Origin: Flavobacteriia bacterium
Lineage (GTDB): Bacteria; Bacteroidota; Bacteroidia; Flavobacteriales; Weeksellaceae
DNA length: 64,000 bases
Direction: 5' to 3'
Assembly (NCBI GenBank): GCA_015999765.1
Contig: JAECQR010000002.1
Location: 124,001 to 188,000, forward strand
The first letter of the stretch is position 1. Each line of letters starts with the position of its first letter. Of the stretch, positions 49,629-59,234 are shown piece after piece. Made by a program: the position numbers and the translations under genes. Below the pieces are notes generated by a model. It was given only the letters and a program-made list of their open reading frames with translations. It was not told the origin of the DNA and ran no database searches.

Positions 49629-51611
49629 TTATTTTTTAGTGAAATCCATATGCTGAATGCGCACGGCATTCAGGATTGCTAAAAGGGCTACGCCAACATC
49701 AGCGAAAACTGCTTCCCACATCGTCGCCAAACCTCCTGCGCCTAAAATCAAAACTACAGCTTTCACGCCGAAAGCCAGTGTAATATTCTGCCAGACAATT
49801 TTTCTGGTTTCTTTGCCAATTTTTATTGCCATGGGGATTTTAGAAGGCCTGTCGTCCTGTATCACGACATCCGCAGTTTCTATAGTTGCATCGCTGCCCA
49901 AACCGCCCATCGCGATGCCGACGTCGCTCAATGCAATAACCGGTGCATCATTCACACCATCGCCAATAAAGGCGACACTTTCATTTAGTGCTTTTATCTC
50001 TTTTACTTTATTCACTTTGTCTTCGGGCAGTAAGTCTCCAAAAGCGCCGGTAATGCCGATTTTTTCAGCAACTTCATTTACCACCGCCTGTTTGTCGCCG
50101 CTCAGCATGGTAACTGTTACACCAAGTTTTTTGAGTGCGGAAACCGCAGCTACAGAATCCTCTTTGATCTGGTCTGAAATGGTTACGTAACCTGCGAACT
50201 TTCGGTCAACAGCGACTGCAATTAAGGTATCCGCAACTTCTGAATGGTTGATGTTGTGACTGATGCTGAATTTATCCATCAACTTAAAGTTTCCTGCGAG
50301 ATATTCTTTCCCGTCTATTGTGCCTTTAAGTCCGTGTCCGGCGATCTCTTCGAAATCATTAATCTGTACAGAATGGTCCACGTCACCTGCATAATCATGA
50401 ATTGCAGTAGCAATCGGATGGATGGATTTGCTTTCCAGAATATTTAATGCGTGCACAATTTCCTCTTTGTTAAAATTTGATTCAATAGAAACCTGCTGCA
50501 CTTTGAAAACGCCTTCAGTCATCGTTCCGGTTTTATCCATCACCACATTTTTTACGCTGGCAAGAATATCAAGAAAGTTGCTGCCTTTGACGAGAATACC
50601 GTTGCGGCTTGCGGCACCAATTCCACCAAAATAACCCAGCGGAATAGAAATTACCAAAGCGCATGGACATGAAATCACCAGAAATACCAGTGCGCGGTAA
50701 AGCCAGCCGCGGAACTCATAATCTTCCACAAAAAAGTAGGGTAGCAGGCATATTGCGACCGCAAAAACTACGACAATCGGCGTATATATTTTGGCAAATT
50801 TGCGGATGAAAAGTTCGGTCGGGGCTTTCTGTGAACTGGCATTCTGGACCATTTCAAGAATGCGCGAGAGTTTGGAATCTTCGTAAGCTGTATTGATTTT
50901 TACAAGTGACAGCGTGTTGATGTTAATCATCCCTGCCAAAACAATGTCCCCGGCTTTCCTGTTATCGGGTTTGCTTTCACCGGTTAAAGCAGCGGTGTTG
51001 AATGACGCGTTATCCGAGATTAATTTGCCGTCCAATGCCAGCTTTTCACCGGCCTTCAGCTGAATAATCTGGCCCATTGTGGCGTCTTTGGCTTTAATGA
51101 TTTTGGGGATGTTATTTTCTATAACCGTCACTTCATCAGGCCGCTGGTCGAGTAATGTTTTGATATTGAGTTTGGCTTTCTGCACCGCTAAAGTCTGAAA
51201 AACTTCGCCTACGGAATAAAAAAGCATCACTGCCACCCCTTCAGGATATTCGCCAATGGCAAAAGCACCTGCGGTGGCAATGGTCATGAGCAAAAATTCG
51301 GAAAAGAAATCTCCATGTTTTATACTTAAAAAAGCTTCTTTAATTACAGGTAATCCTACAGGAACATAAGCGCCCAGATAGAAAATGATGCGCAGCCAAT
51401 CTTTAAACCAATCCGGTTTCAGCCAATAGTCAAAAGCGATCCCCATTACAAGAAGAATAAAAGAGACCGCAGCGGGAAGAAAAAGTTGGAAAACCGTTTG
51501 ATCTGTATTGTCATGTGAATGGCGGTGACCTTCGTGACCGTGTTCATCATGTTGTTGAATTTTAGAAACGGGCTTTGCATTTTCACCTGTGGTACAGCAT
51601 TCTTTAGACAT
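49629..51611 (-). CDS. Heavy-metal P-type ATPase (Zn/Cd/Co type)
   Basis: 660 residues. No classical heavy-metal-associated (CxxC) domain; instead the N-terminus is MSKECCTTG plus a His-rich stretch (HDEHGHEGHRHSHDN). Transmembrane CPC motif in VISCPCALVISIPLGYFGG, phosphorylation site DKTGTMTEG, HP motif (SIHPIATAI), ATP-binding GHGLKG and MLSGDK, hinge GDGVNDAPVIA. The ending contains LAILNAVRI typical of P1B-2 pumps. It exports zinc, cadmium or cobalt at ATP cost. The -7 box TATATTTG lies about 25 bases before the start on the minus strand. No metal-responsive regulator is adjacent. Confidence 0.93.
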   Translation of the reverse strand: MSKECCTTGENAKPVSKIQQHDEHGHEGHRHSHDNTDQTVFQLFLPAAVSFILLVMGIAFDYWLKPDWFKDWLRIIFYLGAYVPVGLPVIKEAFLSIKHGDFFSEFLLMTIATAGAFAIGEYPEGVAVMLFYSVGEVFQTLAVQKAKLNIKTLLDQRPDEVTVIENNIPKIIKAKDATMGQIIQLKAGEKLALDGKLISDNASFNTAALTGESKPDNRKAGDIVLAGMININTLSLVKINTAYEDSKLSRILEMVQNASSQKAPTELFIRKFAKIYTPIVVVFAVAICLLPYFFVEDYEFRGWLYRALVFLVISCPCALVISIPLGYFGGIGAASRNGILVKGSNFLDILASVKNVVMDKTGTMTEGVFKVQQVSIESNFNKEEIVHALNILESKSIHPIATAIHDYAGDVDHSVQINDFEEIAGHGLKGTIDGKEYLAGNFKLMDKFSISHNINHSEVADTLIAVAVDRKFAGYVTISDQIKEDSVAAVSALKKLGVTVTMLSGDKQAVVNEVAEKIGITGAFGDLLPEDKVNKVKEIKALNESVAFIGDGVNDAPVIALSDVGIAMGGLGSDATIETADVVIQDDRPSKIPMAIKIGKETRKIVWQNITLAFGVKAVVLILGAGGLATMWEAVFADVGVALLAILNAVRIQHMDFTKK

Positions 51612-51698
51612 AAATAGAGCGTATTTCTCTCAAATATACAAATTCAGCACCACAAATTTGTGTGGCATCACTTTTGAATTTCAAGATAAAACTTAAAC

Positions 51699-52124
51699 AT
51701 GGATTTTCTTTACGAGCAGCTTATCTGGCTATTTATTATTGCAGTTCCGGTGGCGTGCATTGCGTGGACGGTGACTCATGAGGAAATTTTCCGGGAGCCC
51801 AGAGAATATTGCGTGCGAAAATCACAGGAATGTAAGAAACTGTATGAAAAAAAATTTTTTTATCTGTTTACGTGTGAATACTGTTTCAGTCATTATATCA
51901 CTGCATTCTTTCTCATCGTGACGGAATACAGACTTCTGTTTGATGACTGGCGGGGCTATCTGATTTCTTTTTTTGCGGTCGTTTTTATTGCCAACGTATA
52001 TATGAGTCTGTTTGCTTATCTGCGCCAGAGTCTGAAAGTCGAAAAAATTGAAGCCAAACTTAAAGATAACGAATGGCACGAGGTAAAAGAAGATATTCCT
52101 GAAAAAAATAATACTAAACATTAA
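51699..52124 (+). CDS. Small membrane protein with a CEYC motif, unknown function
   Basis: 141 residues. Three hydrophobic segments: about 7-25 (LIWLFIIAVPVACIAWTV), 62-78 (HYITAFFLIVTEYRLLF) and 90-112 (LISFFAVVFIANVYMSLFAYL). Between the first two is a cytoplasmic or periplasmic loop with two Cys groups (REYCVRKSQECKKLYEKK and LFTCEYCFSHY), where C-x2-C could bind metal or form a disulfide. The C-terminus is a charged helix (KVEKIEAKLKDNEWHEV). I do not recognise the family. It is followed after 13 bases by another unknown gene, so they form a pair. Confidence 0.75.
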   Translation: MDFLYEQLIWLFIIAVPVACIAWTVTHEEIFREPREYCVRKSQECKKLYEKKFFYLFTCEYCFSHYITAFFLIVTEYRLLFDDWRGYLISFFAVVFIANVYMSLFAYLRQSLKVEKIEAKLKDNEWHEVKEDIPEKNNTKH

Positions 52125-52137
52125 AATATAAACCATT

Positions 52138-52608
52138 ATGGACAAGAACGAGAGACTTCAGCGCTACGAATATGAGGAGTATACCGTAGTCACCAATTTC
52201 GAAACCTATCAGGATATTCTGGATTATGCGGCAAAACACAGCGGAGAACTGATAGAAGTTGGATTTACCGACGGATCCGACAATCCAATGCCCAATACGG
52301 ACGGAAATCTTATTGCCGAAAAGAAAACTTTTAAAGTAGGTCTGGATCCGGAATATAAGGTACTGTATTCTTATGATGAGGGATTCCAGGAAATGGCAGA
52401 AGAAATTCTGGAAGAAATGAAAGTAATCGAAAATGATATCGCTCCCGAAGACTGGCTTGCAGACCAGAATATAGCAACCGGAGACCGGATTATTGTACTG
52501 CGCGATGGCGAAGTAAACACCGTAACCACCAGAGAAAGAATTAAATTCCTTATGCGCGGTAATCTTTACGAACTTGCAGTTAAAGTTCCCAAGGCAGCCG
52601 AAAATTAA
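52138..52608 (+). CDS. Acidic cytoplasmic protein, unknown function
   Basis: 156 residues, no signal or membrane segment, strongly acidic. The N-terminal part is helical and the C-terminal part beta rich (GDRIIVLRDGEVNTVTTRERIKFLMRGN). It starts with DKNERLQRYEYEEYTVVTNFETYQDILDYA. I do not recognise the family. Pairs with the membrane protein gene just upstream, 13 bases apart, so the two probably act together. Confidence 0.7.
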   Translation: MDKNERLQRYEYEEYTVVTNFETYQDILDYAAKHSGELIEVGFTDGSDNPMPNTDGNLIAEKKTFKVGLDPEYKVLYSYDEGFQEMAEEILEEMKVIENDIAPEDWLADQNIATGDRIIVLRDGEVNTVTTRERIKFLMRGNLYELAVKVPKAAEN

Positions 52609-52767
52609 TGTCAATATTTAAAAGTTATTTCCACTTTGTATTTCAATTTTTTTGGAATTTGAGGTGGAATTTATTTTAATGTTGAGTTCAGTTGCTAAAA
52701 AATAAAATTTCATCGGTATTTATTTCTGTTTTAACAGATTCGCTCCGCTTTTTATCTAAATTTTGGA

Positions 52768-52775
52768 TATATTTG
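52768..52775 (+). promoter_or_regulatory. -7 box of the glycogen operon
   Basis: TATATTTG, 61 bases before the glgB ATG. A matching TTG at -33 is not evident. Confidence 0.5.
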
Positions 52776-52836
52776 ATGGATTAAAGGGGTCATTGCATCT
52801 CACTGAATTCCTACAAAAACTATAAATCCGGAAACC

Positions 52837-54783
52837 ATGGAAAAAGTTCTTCCTCACTCGTTGTTTACAGACCACGATATTTACCTTTTCCGCGAAGGAA
52901 AACACTATAAACTTTACGGGAAATTTGGGTCTCACAGTGTTGAAGTCGAGGGCCGGAAAGGCGTTTACTTTGCAGTCTGGGCACCCTTCGCGAAGGAAGT
53001 CTCAGTGATCGGGAACTTTAACAACTGGCATTCAGAAAGTCATAAACTCCTGCCCAGATGGGACGAATCGGGAATTTGGGAAGGTTTTATTCCCGGTTTG
53101 AATTGGGGAAATCTCTATAAATACGCCATCCGTTCTAATACCGGTGTTCTTCTGGAAAAAGGCGATCCTTTTGCTTTGAGCTGGGAACAGAATGCACAGG
53201 CTAGCTCTGTAATTTCTACAACCTGGTACGAGTGGACCGACAAAAACTGGATGGCCAGCCGCTGGAAAAAAAACAATCTTGAAGCGCCACTTTCGGTTTA
53301 CGAAATGCACTTAGGTTCGTGGATGCGCGGGGTTGATGATCCAAACCGGTTTTTTAATTACCGTGAAATTGCTGAGCGGCTTGTTCCGTATTTAAAGCAA
53401 ATGAATTTCACCCATGTTGAATTTATGCCTGTGATGGAGTATCCTTACGATCCGAGCTGGGGTTATCAGGTGACCGGATTTTTCGCCGCCACATCGCGTT
53501 TTGGTTCACCACAGGATCTTATGTTTCTGATTGACGAACTTCACAAAAACCAAATTGGAGTTATTCTTGATTGGGTTCCGTCCCATTTTCCGGGCGATGC
53601 CAACGGACTTCATTTTTTCGACGGAACTTATCTTTATGAACACGAAGACCCAAGAAAAGGTTTCCATCCCGAATGGAAGTCACATATTTTCAATTACGGC
53701 AGACCTGAAGTAAAATCTTTTCTCATTTCCAACGCCATGTTCTGGCTGGACAGGTATCATGCAGACGGACTGCGGGTAGATGCGGTAACCTCCATGCTTC
53801 ATCTGGATTATGCCAGAAACGAAGGCGAATGGGAGCCCAATATTGAAGGCGGAAATGTAAATCTGGAAGCCAAACAGTTTCTGCAGGAGTTTAACACCGC
53901 AGTGTATAAAGAATTTCCTGATATTATGACGATTGCGGAAGAGAGTTCAGACTTTCCCATGCTCACAAAACCAGTTCGTGATGGCGGAATCGGTTTCGGA
54001 ATGAAATGGATGATGGGCTGGATGCACGATACGCTTAAATATTTCAAAGAAGATCCTCTCAGCAGAAAATACCAGCATAATAAAATTACGTTCGCCTCGA
54101 TGTACATGTATAATGAAAATTATATGATGCCGCTTTCGCATGATGAGGTTGTGCACGGTAAATCGAGTTTAATCTATAAAATGCCTGGAGACGAATGGCA
54201 GAAATTTGCGAATCTGCGGGCATTATACACCTATATGTACACTCATCCGGGCGGCAAATTGCTGTTTATGGGAAATGAATTTGGCCAGACTGGCGAATGG
54301 AATTTCAAACAGAGTCTCGACTGGCATTTGCTGCAGTACCCCGTTCACAAAGGGTTACAGGAATATGTTAAAGACCTTAATTCCGTTTATACCAAAGAAA
54401 CGTCACTCTATGAAAATCAGTTTAAACCTGAAGGTTTTGAATGGGTTGAAGCCAATGATGATGATAATTCAATCTTTATTTATCTCAGAAAAGGGAAAGA
54501 GGATAATGATGTAACCATGACGGTGTTGAATCTCACGCCAAGGGTGTTCGATTATAAAATTGGTGTTAACGAGGGTACCAACTGGGAGGTAATCCTTAAT
54601 TCAGATGACGAAAAATATGGCGGCAGCGGTGTAAAAGCTGAGATTGTTGATGAAGAAGATGATGAATGGATGTACCGCCCGAACGCCATCATCCTGAAGT
54701 TACCACCTCTTGCCGGTGTGGTTTTAAAACAGAAAAAATCGGTTCAGACGATAAACACACCAAAATCAACTGCTAAAAAATAG
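52837..54783 (+). CDS. glgB: 1,4-alpha-glucan branching enzyme
   Basis: 648 residues. An N-terminal CBM48 domain (about 30-120: FAVWAPFAKEVSVIGNFNNWHSESHKL) precedes the GH13 barrel: VEFMPVMEYPYDPSWGYQVTGFFA, GVILDWVPSHFPGDANGLHFFDGTYLYE, nucleophile Asp in DGLRVDAVTSML, acid Glu in MTIAEESSDFP, and the third Asp in MPLSHDEVVHGK. The C-terminal all-beta domain follows. It makes alpha-1,6 branches in glycogen. glgA follows 37 bases downstream, so they form an operon; glgC is not in the window and must be elsewhere. Confidence 0.97.
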   Translation: MEKVLPHSLFTDHDIYLFREGKHYKLYGKFGSHSVEVEGRKGVYFAVWAPFAKEVSVIGNFNNWHSESHKLLPRWDESGIWEGFIPGLNWGNLYKYAIRSNTGVLLEKGDPFALSWEQNAQASSVISTTWYEWTDKNWMASRWKKNNLEAPLSVYEMHLGSWMRGVDDPNRFFNYREIAERLVPYLKQMNFTHVEFMPVMEYPYDPSWGYQVTGFFAATSRFGSPQDLMFLIDELHKNQIGVILDWVPSHFPGDANGLHFFDGTYLYEHEDPRKGFHPEWKSHIFNYGRPEVKSFLISNAMFWLDRYHADGLRVDAVTSMLHLDYARNEGEWEPNIEGGNVNLEAKQFLQEFNTAVYKEFPDIMTIAEESSDFPMLTKPVRDGGIGFGMKWMMGWMHDTLKYFKEDPLSRKYQHNKITFASMYMYNENYMMPLSHDEVVHGKSSLIYKMPGDEWQKFANLRALYTYMYTHPGGKLLFMGNEFGQTGEWNFKQSLDWHLLQYPVHKGLQEYVKDLNSVYTKETSLYENQFKPEGFEWVEANDDDNSIFIYLRKGKEDNDVTMTVLNLTPRVFDYKIGVNEGTNWEVILNSDDEKYGGSGVKAEIVDEEDDEWMYRPNAIILKLPPLAGVVLKQKKSVQTINTPKSTAKK

Positions 54784-54820
54784 CTGCATTAATTTTAAAT
54801 CTCCGGTCTAATAACCGCCT

Positions 54821-56227
54821 ATGAAAATCTTTAATCTTTCCCTGGAATGTTACCCGGTTGCAAAAGTTGGCGGGCTGGGCGATGTTGTAGGCGCGCTGCC
54901 TAAATACCTCAATAAAATTGAAGGAGTTGAAGCCAGCGTGATTATGCCGTGGTACAATAAACCTTTTGTTCACGAGCATGAATTTGAGATTGTTTTCGAT
55001 GGATGGATTCACCAGAGTCATCATACTTTTCAGGTTCAGGTAATGAAAGAAAAATCGAAAGTTCTGGGTTTCGATCTTTACCTTGTGAAAATTCCCGGCC
55101 TTTTAGACCGCGACAATCCTTATGGTTATTGGGACGAGAGCCAGCAGTTTCTCGCTTTTCAGCACGGCGTTCTTCACTGGTTAACAGCGATGCAGATCCG
55201 TCCGGACATTTTGCACTGTCACGATTATCACACGGGTTTAGTTCCTTTTATGATTGAAAACTGTCCTGAATTCAGTTACCTGAAAGGCGTAAAAACGATA
55301 GGCACCATTCACAACGGCGAATATCAGGGACAGATGAAGTGGGAAATGTTGAACTATTTTCCCTGGTTTTATGGGGAACAGTGGGGACTTCTTGATTGGG
55401 ATGGTATGATAAATCCTCTGGCGGCAATGATTAAATGCTGTCACGCGTTCAACGCCGTTTCGGAAGGTTATCTTCAGGAACTTTATCAGAGTTTCCGCGG
55501 TCTGGAAGGTCTTGTACGGCAGGAACATGCCAAAGCGTACGGAATCATCAACGGAATTGATAGCGATGTATGGGATCCTGTCACCGACAGTTTTCTGGAT
55601 TATAATTTCTCAAAGGATACAGCAGAAGCAGGCAAGCGCAAAAATAAAGTTGCGCTCTGCGAGGAATACGGGCTGGATCCCGATTTGCCCCTGTTTGGAT
55701 TCATCGGCAGATTTGCAGGTGAAAAGGGTGCGGATTTGCTTCCGGATATTATCTGGAAAAGCATTCAGGAAACCTATGGCGCTCTCAACATCATAATCCT
55801 TGGGTCAGGTGACAAAAACATTGAGCACCAATTAAGTGAGCTCACCAAATATTATTCAAATTTTGCTCTGGATTTGGGGTATAAAGAGTATCTGTCTCAT
55901 AAAATTTATGCTTCTTCAGATTTTTTATTGATGCCCTCAAGGGTAGAGCCCTGCGGACTTAATCAAATGTATGCGATGCGTTACGGAACTGTTCCCATTG
56001 TAAGTTATACCGGAGGTTTGCGGGATACGGTAGAAGATATTGCGACCGGTGGCAGCGGTCTTAATTTTGGTGCTGCTACAGCAGAAGATGCGGTACATGC
56101 AATTCACAGGGCATTACATATTTATCACCAGGCAGACATCATGACGGATCTTGTACAATCGAATATGAACTATGATTTTTCATGGGAAAACTCTGCCGAA
56201 AAATACATGGAGATGTATAGGCGGTAA
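54821..56227 (+). CDS. glgA: Glycogen synthase
   Basis: 468 residues, GT5 family. N-terminal KIFNLSLECYPVAKVGGLGDVVGALPKYL with the K-x-G-G-L ADP-glucose loop (its Lys at about residue 15). DILHCHDYHTGLVPFMI, HNGEYQGQMKW and GIINGIDSDVWDP are typical. C-terminal domain: FIGRFAGEKGADLL and LLMPSRVEPCGLNQMYAMRYGTVPIVSYTGGLRDTV with the conserved Glu of the EPCGLNQ motif. It extends alpha-1,4-glucan from ADP-glucose. Together with glgB it stores glucose taken up by systems such as the Sus locus at the window start. A 85-base gap and no obvious terminator lie between it and the next gene. Confidence 0.97.
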   Translation: MKIFNLSLECYPVAKVGGLGDVVGALPKYLNKIEGVEASVIMPWYNKPFVHEHEFEIVFDGWIHQSHHTFQVQVMKEKSKVLGFDLYLVKIPGLLDRDNPYGYWDESQQFLAFQHGVLHWLTAMQIRPDILHCHDYHTGLVPFMIENCPEFSYLKGVKTIGTIHNGEYQGQMKWEMLNYFPWFYGEQWGLLDWDGMINPLAAMIKCCHAFNAVSEGYLQELYQSFRGLEGLVRQEHAKAYGIINGIDSDVWDPVTDSFLDYNFSKDTAEAGKRKNKVALCEEYGLDPDLPLFGFIGRFAGEKGADLLPDIIWKSIQETYGALNIIILGSGDKNIEHQLSELTKYYSNFALDLGYKEYLSHKIYASSDFLLMPSRVEPCGLNQMYAMRYGTVPIVSYTGGLRDTVEDIATGGSGLNFGAATAEDAVHAIHRALHIYHQADIMTDLVQSNMNYDFSWENSAEKYMEMYRR

Positions 56228-56312
56228 TTTCGGATGTAATTTCCGGATAAAACATTGAAAAATTCTTTATCAATGGTACTGTTCTTGCAAACTGTTCACA
56301 TTTTAACGATCA

Positions 56313-57296
56313 ATGTATATGACTAAGATGAAGAATTTACAGTTTGCCAAACTTATGATTTTCGGCATTTCGCTTGCTTTTTTAATTCAATGTAAAAAAG
56401 AGCAGCAACTTCTCGGAAACGAAAACCATCAGACCATCACTCAAAATGATTCCATAACTGCTGCCAAAGCCGATTCAGTAAAAAAAGTTGAAGAAGAAAA
56501 GAGCAAAGTGATGTATCGGTCAATCATTTTCCCTAAAAACAAAAAAGATTCTGCGATGCGTGCTTTCAAAAAAGAGTTCAGCGCAGAAGAGCAATATACG
56601 ATTCTGGCACTCAACCGTCTTGATTCAAAAAACAGCTGGCGTGCAGATACCCTGTCAATTCCTGATAAAATCGACCTTACATTAATGGCTTACTCACCAT
56701 TTCCTGCTGAAATAGAAACGCTGAGTAACGTAAAGAAAATGGTGTTTTTCTCTTATCCGATACAGGCCTATGCTTTATACGAAAACGGTAAACTCATTAA
56801 ATGGGGACCAACAAGTATGGGAAAGAAAGCTGCACAAACCAAACGCGGGCTGATGTTTGCCAACTGGAAAAAAGAACTCGCAATATCTACGGTAGACAGC
56901 GAATGGAAATTACCTTTTAATGTGAACGTTCATAATACTTTGGGGATTGGCTGGCACCAATATGATCTGCCGGGATTCCCCGCGTCACATTCCTGCCTGA
57001 GGCTTCTTATGGATGATGCGAAATTCCTCTATAACTGGGTGGATACCTGGATTCTGAATAAAGGAGGCGCTACTTTGAAGGCAAACGGCACTCCGGTAAT
57101 TGTCTTTGGCGATTACAACTGGGGCGGTAAAAAACCATGGAAATATCTGAGTGATGATTCGAATTCCAATGATATCTCTCTGGACGAAATCAATGATGTT
57201 TTAAAGCCTCACCTCGATAAAATACTGAAGGAACAGCGAAACAGGGAAGAGGTGCTTTCTCAAAAGGCGACGGAAGACCAAAAACCGGCGGCTTAA
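56313..57296 (+). CDS. L,D-transpeptidase (YkuD) lipoprotein
   Basis: 327 residues. Hydrophobic N-terminus with lipobox-like LAFLIQC (Cys about residue 27), then a Lys/Glu-rich linker. The YkuD domain covers about 145-260: MVFFSYPIQAYALYENGKLIKWGPTSMG, and the catalytic signature GWHQYDLPGFPASHSCLRL, with the nucleophile Cys in HSCLRL. It crosslinks peptidoglycan peptides or attaches lipoproteins to it. The C-terminal tail (about 280-327) is charged and helical. Three nearby ATGs (56313, 56319, 56328) are possible; the first is used. Not obviously in an operon. Confidence 0.88.
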   Translation: MYMTKMKNLQFAKLMIFGISLAFLIQCKKEQQLLGNENHQTITQNDSITAAKADSVKKVEEEKSKVMYRSIIFPKNKKDSAMRAFKKEFSAEEQYTILALNRLDSKNSWRADTLSIPDKIDLTLMAYSPFPAEIETLSNVKKMVFFSYPIQAYALYENGKLIKWGPTSMGKKAAQTKRGLMFANWKKELAISTVDSEWKLPFNVNVHNTLGIGWHQYDLPGFPASHSCLRLLMDDAKFLYNWVDTWILNKGGATLKANGTPVIVFGDYNWGGKKPWKYLSDDSNSNDISLDEINDVLKPHLDKILKEQRNREEVLSQKATEDQKPAA

Positions 57297-57309
57297 ATTC
57301 AAACAGAAT

Positions 57310-57837
57310 TTACTCTGTTTCTTTTTTAAATTCTAAAATCGACTGCTCTGCGAATTTCCTCAGTTTCTGCATTTCAGATTTTGCTTTCTGCTGTCCCAGT
57401 CTTGTGGCCAAATAGGTTCCAGCCAATAGGAAAAGCATGACAATTGAAGCTGAAAGTGCCCAGGGGAAATCATCGCTTTTAATCTGCTTTTCCACGAACC
57501 AAATGGTAATAAAAACCATCCACAGAATCCCGAAAATAAAGTAGAGGAACATGAAAAATGTCCACACCGCCGAACTCGGTCCGAAAACCCCGCGGATTAC
57601 CGTTTTGTTTTCCTCAGTTTCTGTACGGAGGGAAAGACAGGGTTTCCAATAATCATCACTATCTGTTTTTACGTTGATCACAGCGGTTTCCGAATTGATG
57701 TTTCCTGAGAACTCGACTGATTTAGACGCCAGAAAACTTTTAAGGAATTTGGTGTAATTTTCCCTGCTGATGTCAGTTATAATTTTAAATCTCGGTCTAA
57801 CCCGGATATGGTCGATTACGGTTTCTTCAATTTGCAT
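57310..57837 (-). CDS. Two-pass membrane protein, unknown function
   Basis: 175 residues. Residues 1-85 are soluble, with IRVRPRFKIITDISRENYTKF and a beta-rich stretch; then two transmembrane helices (WTFFMFLYFIFGILWMVFIT at about 92-112 and WALSASIVMLFLLAGTYLAT at about 127-148), and a C-terminal coiled helix (KAKSEMQKLRKFAEQSILEF). No family recognised. The start overlaps the last 11 bases of the protease gene upstream, so the two are translationally coupled. A role as partner of that protease is inference. Confidence 0.75.
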   Translation of the reverse strand: MQIEETVIDHIRVRPRFKIITDISRENYTKFLKSFLASKSVEFSGNINSETAVINVKTDSDDYWKPCLSLRTETEENKTVIRGVFGPSSAVWTFFMFLYFIFGILWMVFITIWFVEKQIKSDDFPWALSASIVMLFLLAGTYLATRLGQQKAKSEMQKLRKFAEQSILEFKKETE

Positions 57838-59158
57838 CCTGATACGGTATTGGATCTACTAATATTATTTGAAATTTAAAGGTTTGGCTGTTTCTTTCGA
57901 TTACGAAATTCACTTTGGTACCGTCGTCACCGCGCATTAAATTATTGATTTGCTGCAGCGTATAATTACCTGCCCTTTTTTTATTAATGCTGATGATTTT
58001 GTCATCTTTCCTGAGTCCGGCGATATAGCACGGCGATTCCGGCCGGCAGCCGGCAACCGAATATTTCGGTTTCAGCACGAAGTTATACTGAAACCCTTCC
58101 TTTACATCGTAGACTTTAGGGCCCTCAGTATCGTAACTTTTTTTAGTTTCAACCCTTACCAAATCGCTTTCCCAGGTCATTCCGTCGTGCTGAATATCCA
58201 AACCGCTTTTGTTGAAGAGAAAAGGATCTTTGAAACGCGTGTTTTTTCTGAAATATATCTGTTTTTCCGGATAGTCGAACAGTACGGTGAAACGCCTCAA
58301 AATATCGCTTCCAATGGAACCTTTACGGTCCGGAACCAGCCTTAAATTCTGTATAGAATACTCGTCAGGCATTGCTGTTAAAGGTTTTTCAAAAATATAG
58401 TCTCCGATGTAGAGTCTGTGGATCCGGCTTCTCTTTCCGAAAATATCGCCATTAAAACCCTGGCCCAGATAATCATCAATATTCGGGCGGTTATAAACAA
58501 AATCTTTAATGAGTTTCGGGAACAGCCAGATGGCATCGCTGTTTCCCAAATCGATTAAGAGTTTAGAATCCGTTTTCCGGTTGGTCATTTCCACTCCTGC
58601 CGTGATGTAAGGCTTGTTGCCTTCAATGCTGACCGGGAATTCCTGAAATCTTTTACTCCGGTTCGTAAAGGTTTTGCTGTCATTGAAAACCGTAATTTTT
58701 TTCCTTATATAATCGATCTCTACGGGATGGTTTTTAAAAAACTGATACCCGATAATTCCGTTTACCGGGATTCCGACATGCGAAGAAAAATTAATGCTCT
58801 CATCTAAGATGATAAAAACCGTATGGGTGTAATCCCTGTAATCTTTACCGATATTCACAATATTATTATCCGATCTCAGGCCTTCAATATCTTTACTTTC
58901 GCCAAGTCCTGAAAATTTTATTTTTTCAATATCGTTGAAGTTAATTTCCTTGTTTTCCAAACTGAAAAGTATGGTTTCATTCACGCCTGAATCCAATAAA
59001 AAAGTAAGATCGACTCCGTTGATATTCAGCGGCACGAAAATCAGATTATTGATCAGCTGAAACGGGATAACAGTTTTTTTCCGGTCCGAAATTTCAAATC
59101 CTTTCTGCGCCGGAAAAAACGAGAATGCCAGAAGAAACAGAACGGTTAGAAATTTCAT
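57827..59158 (-). CDS. Retropepsin-like aspartyl protease with PDZ domain
   Basis: 443 residues from the ATG at 59158 (MKFLTVLFLLAFSFFPAQ, signal peptide). A first half-domain carries NLIFVPLNINGVDLTFLLDSGVNETILF (active-site Asp-Ser-Gly at about residue 60). A second resembles it but reads LLIDLGNSDAIWLF (Asp-Leu-Gly instead of Asp-Ser/Thr-Gly). A C-terminal PDZ domain (about 335-440) has SPCYIAGLRKDDKIISINKKRAGNYTLQQINNLM. This is the layout of bacterial aspartyl-protease-2/PDZ proteins, located in the periplasm; the second active site appears degenerate, so activity, if any, might need dimerisation. Pairs with the overlapping membrane protein gene. Confidence 0.88.
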   Translation of the reverse strand: MKFLTVLFLLAFSFFPAQKGFEISDRKKTVIPFQLINNLIFVPLNINGVDLTFLLDSGVNETILFSLENKEINFNDIEKIKFSGLGESKDIEGLRSDNNIVNIGKDYRDYTHTVFIILDESINFSSHVGIPVNGIIGYQFFKNHPVEIDYIRKKITVFNDSKTFTNRSKRFQEFPVSIEGNKPYITAGVEMTNRKTDSKLLIDLGNSDAIWLFPKLIKDFVYNRPNIDDYLGQGFNGDIFGKRSRIHRLYIGDYIFEKPLTAMPDEYSIQNLRLVPDRKGSIGSDILRRFTVLFDYPEKQIYFRKNTRFKDPFLFNKSGLDIQHDGMTWESDLVRVETKKSYDTEGPKVYDVKEGFQYNFVLKPKYSVAGCRPESPCYIAGLRKDDKIISINKKRAGNYTLQQINNLMRGDDGTKVNFVIERNSQTFKFQIILVDPIPYQDAN

Positions 59159-59234
59159 ATTATGAAGATACAATATTTCTGTTTTGATTTCTTTAATTTT
59201 AGAAAGATTCAGGCCAACAAATTTTAAAAAGAAT

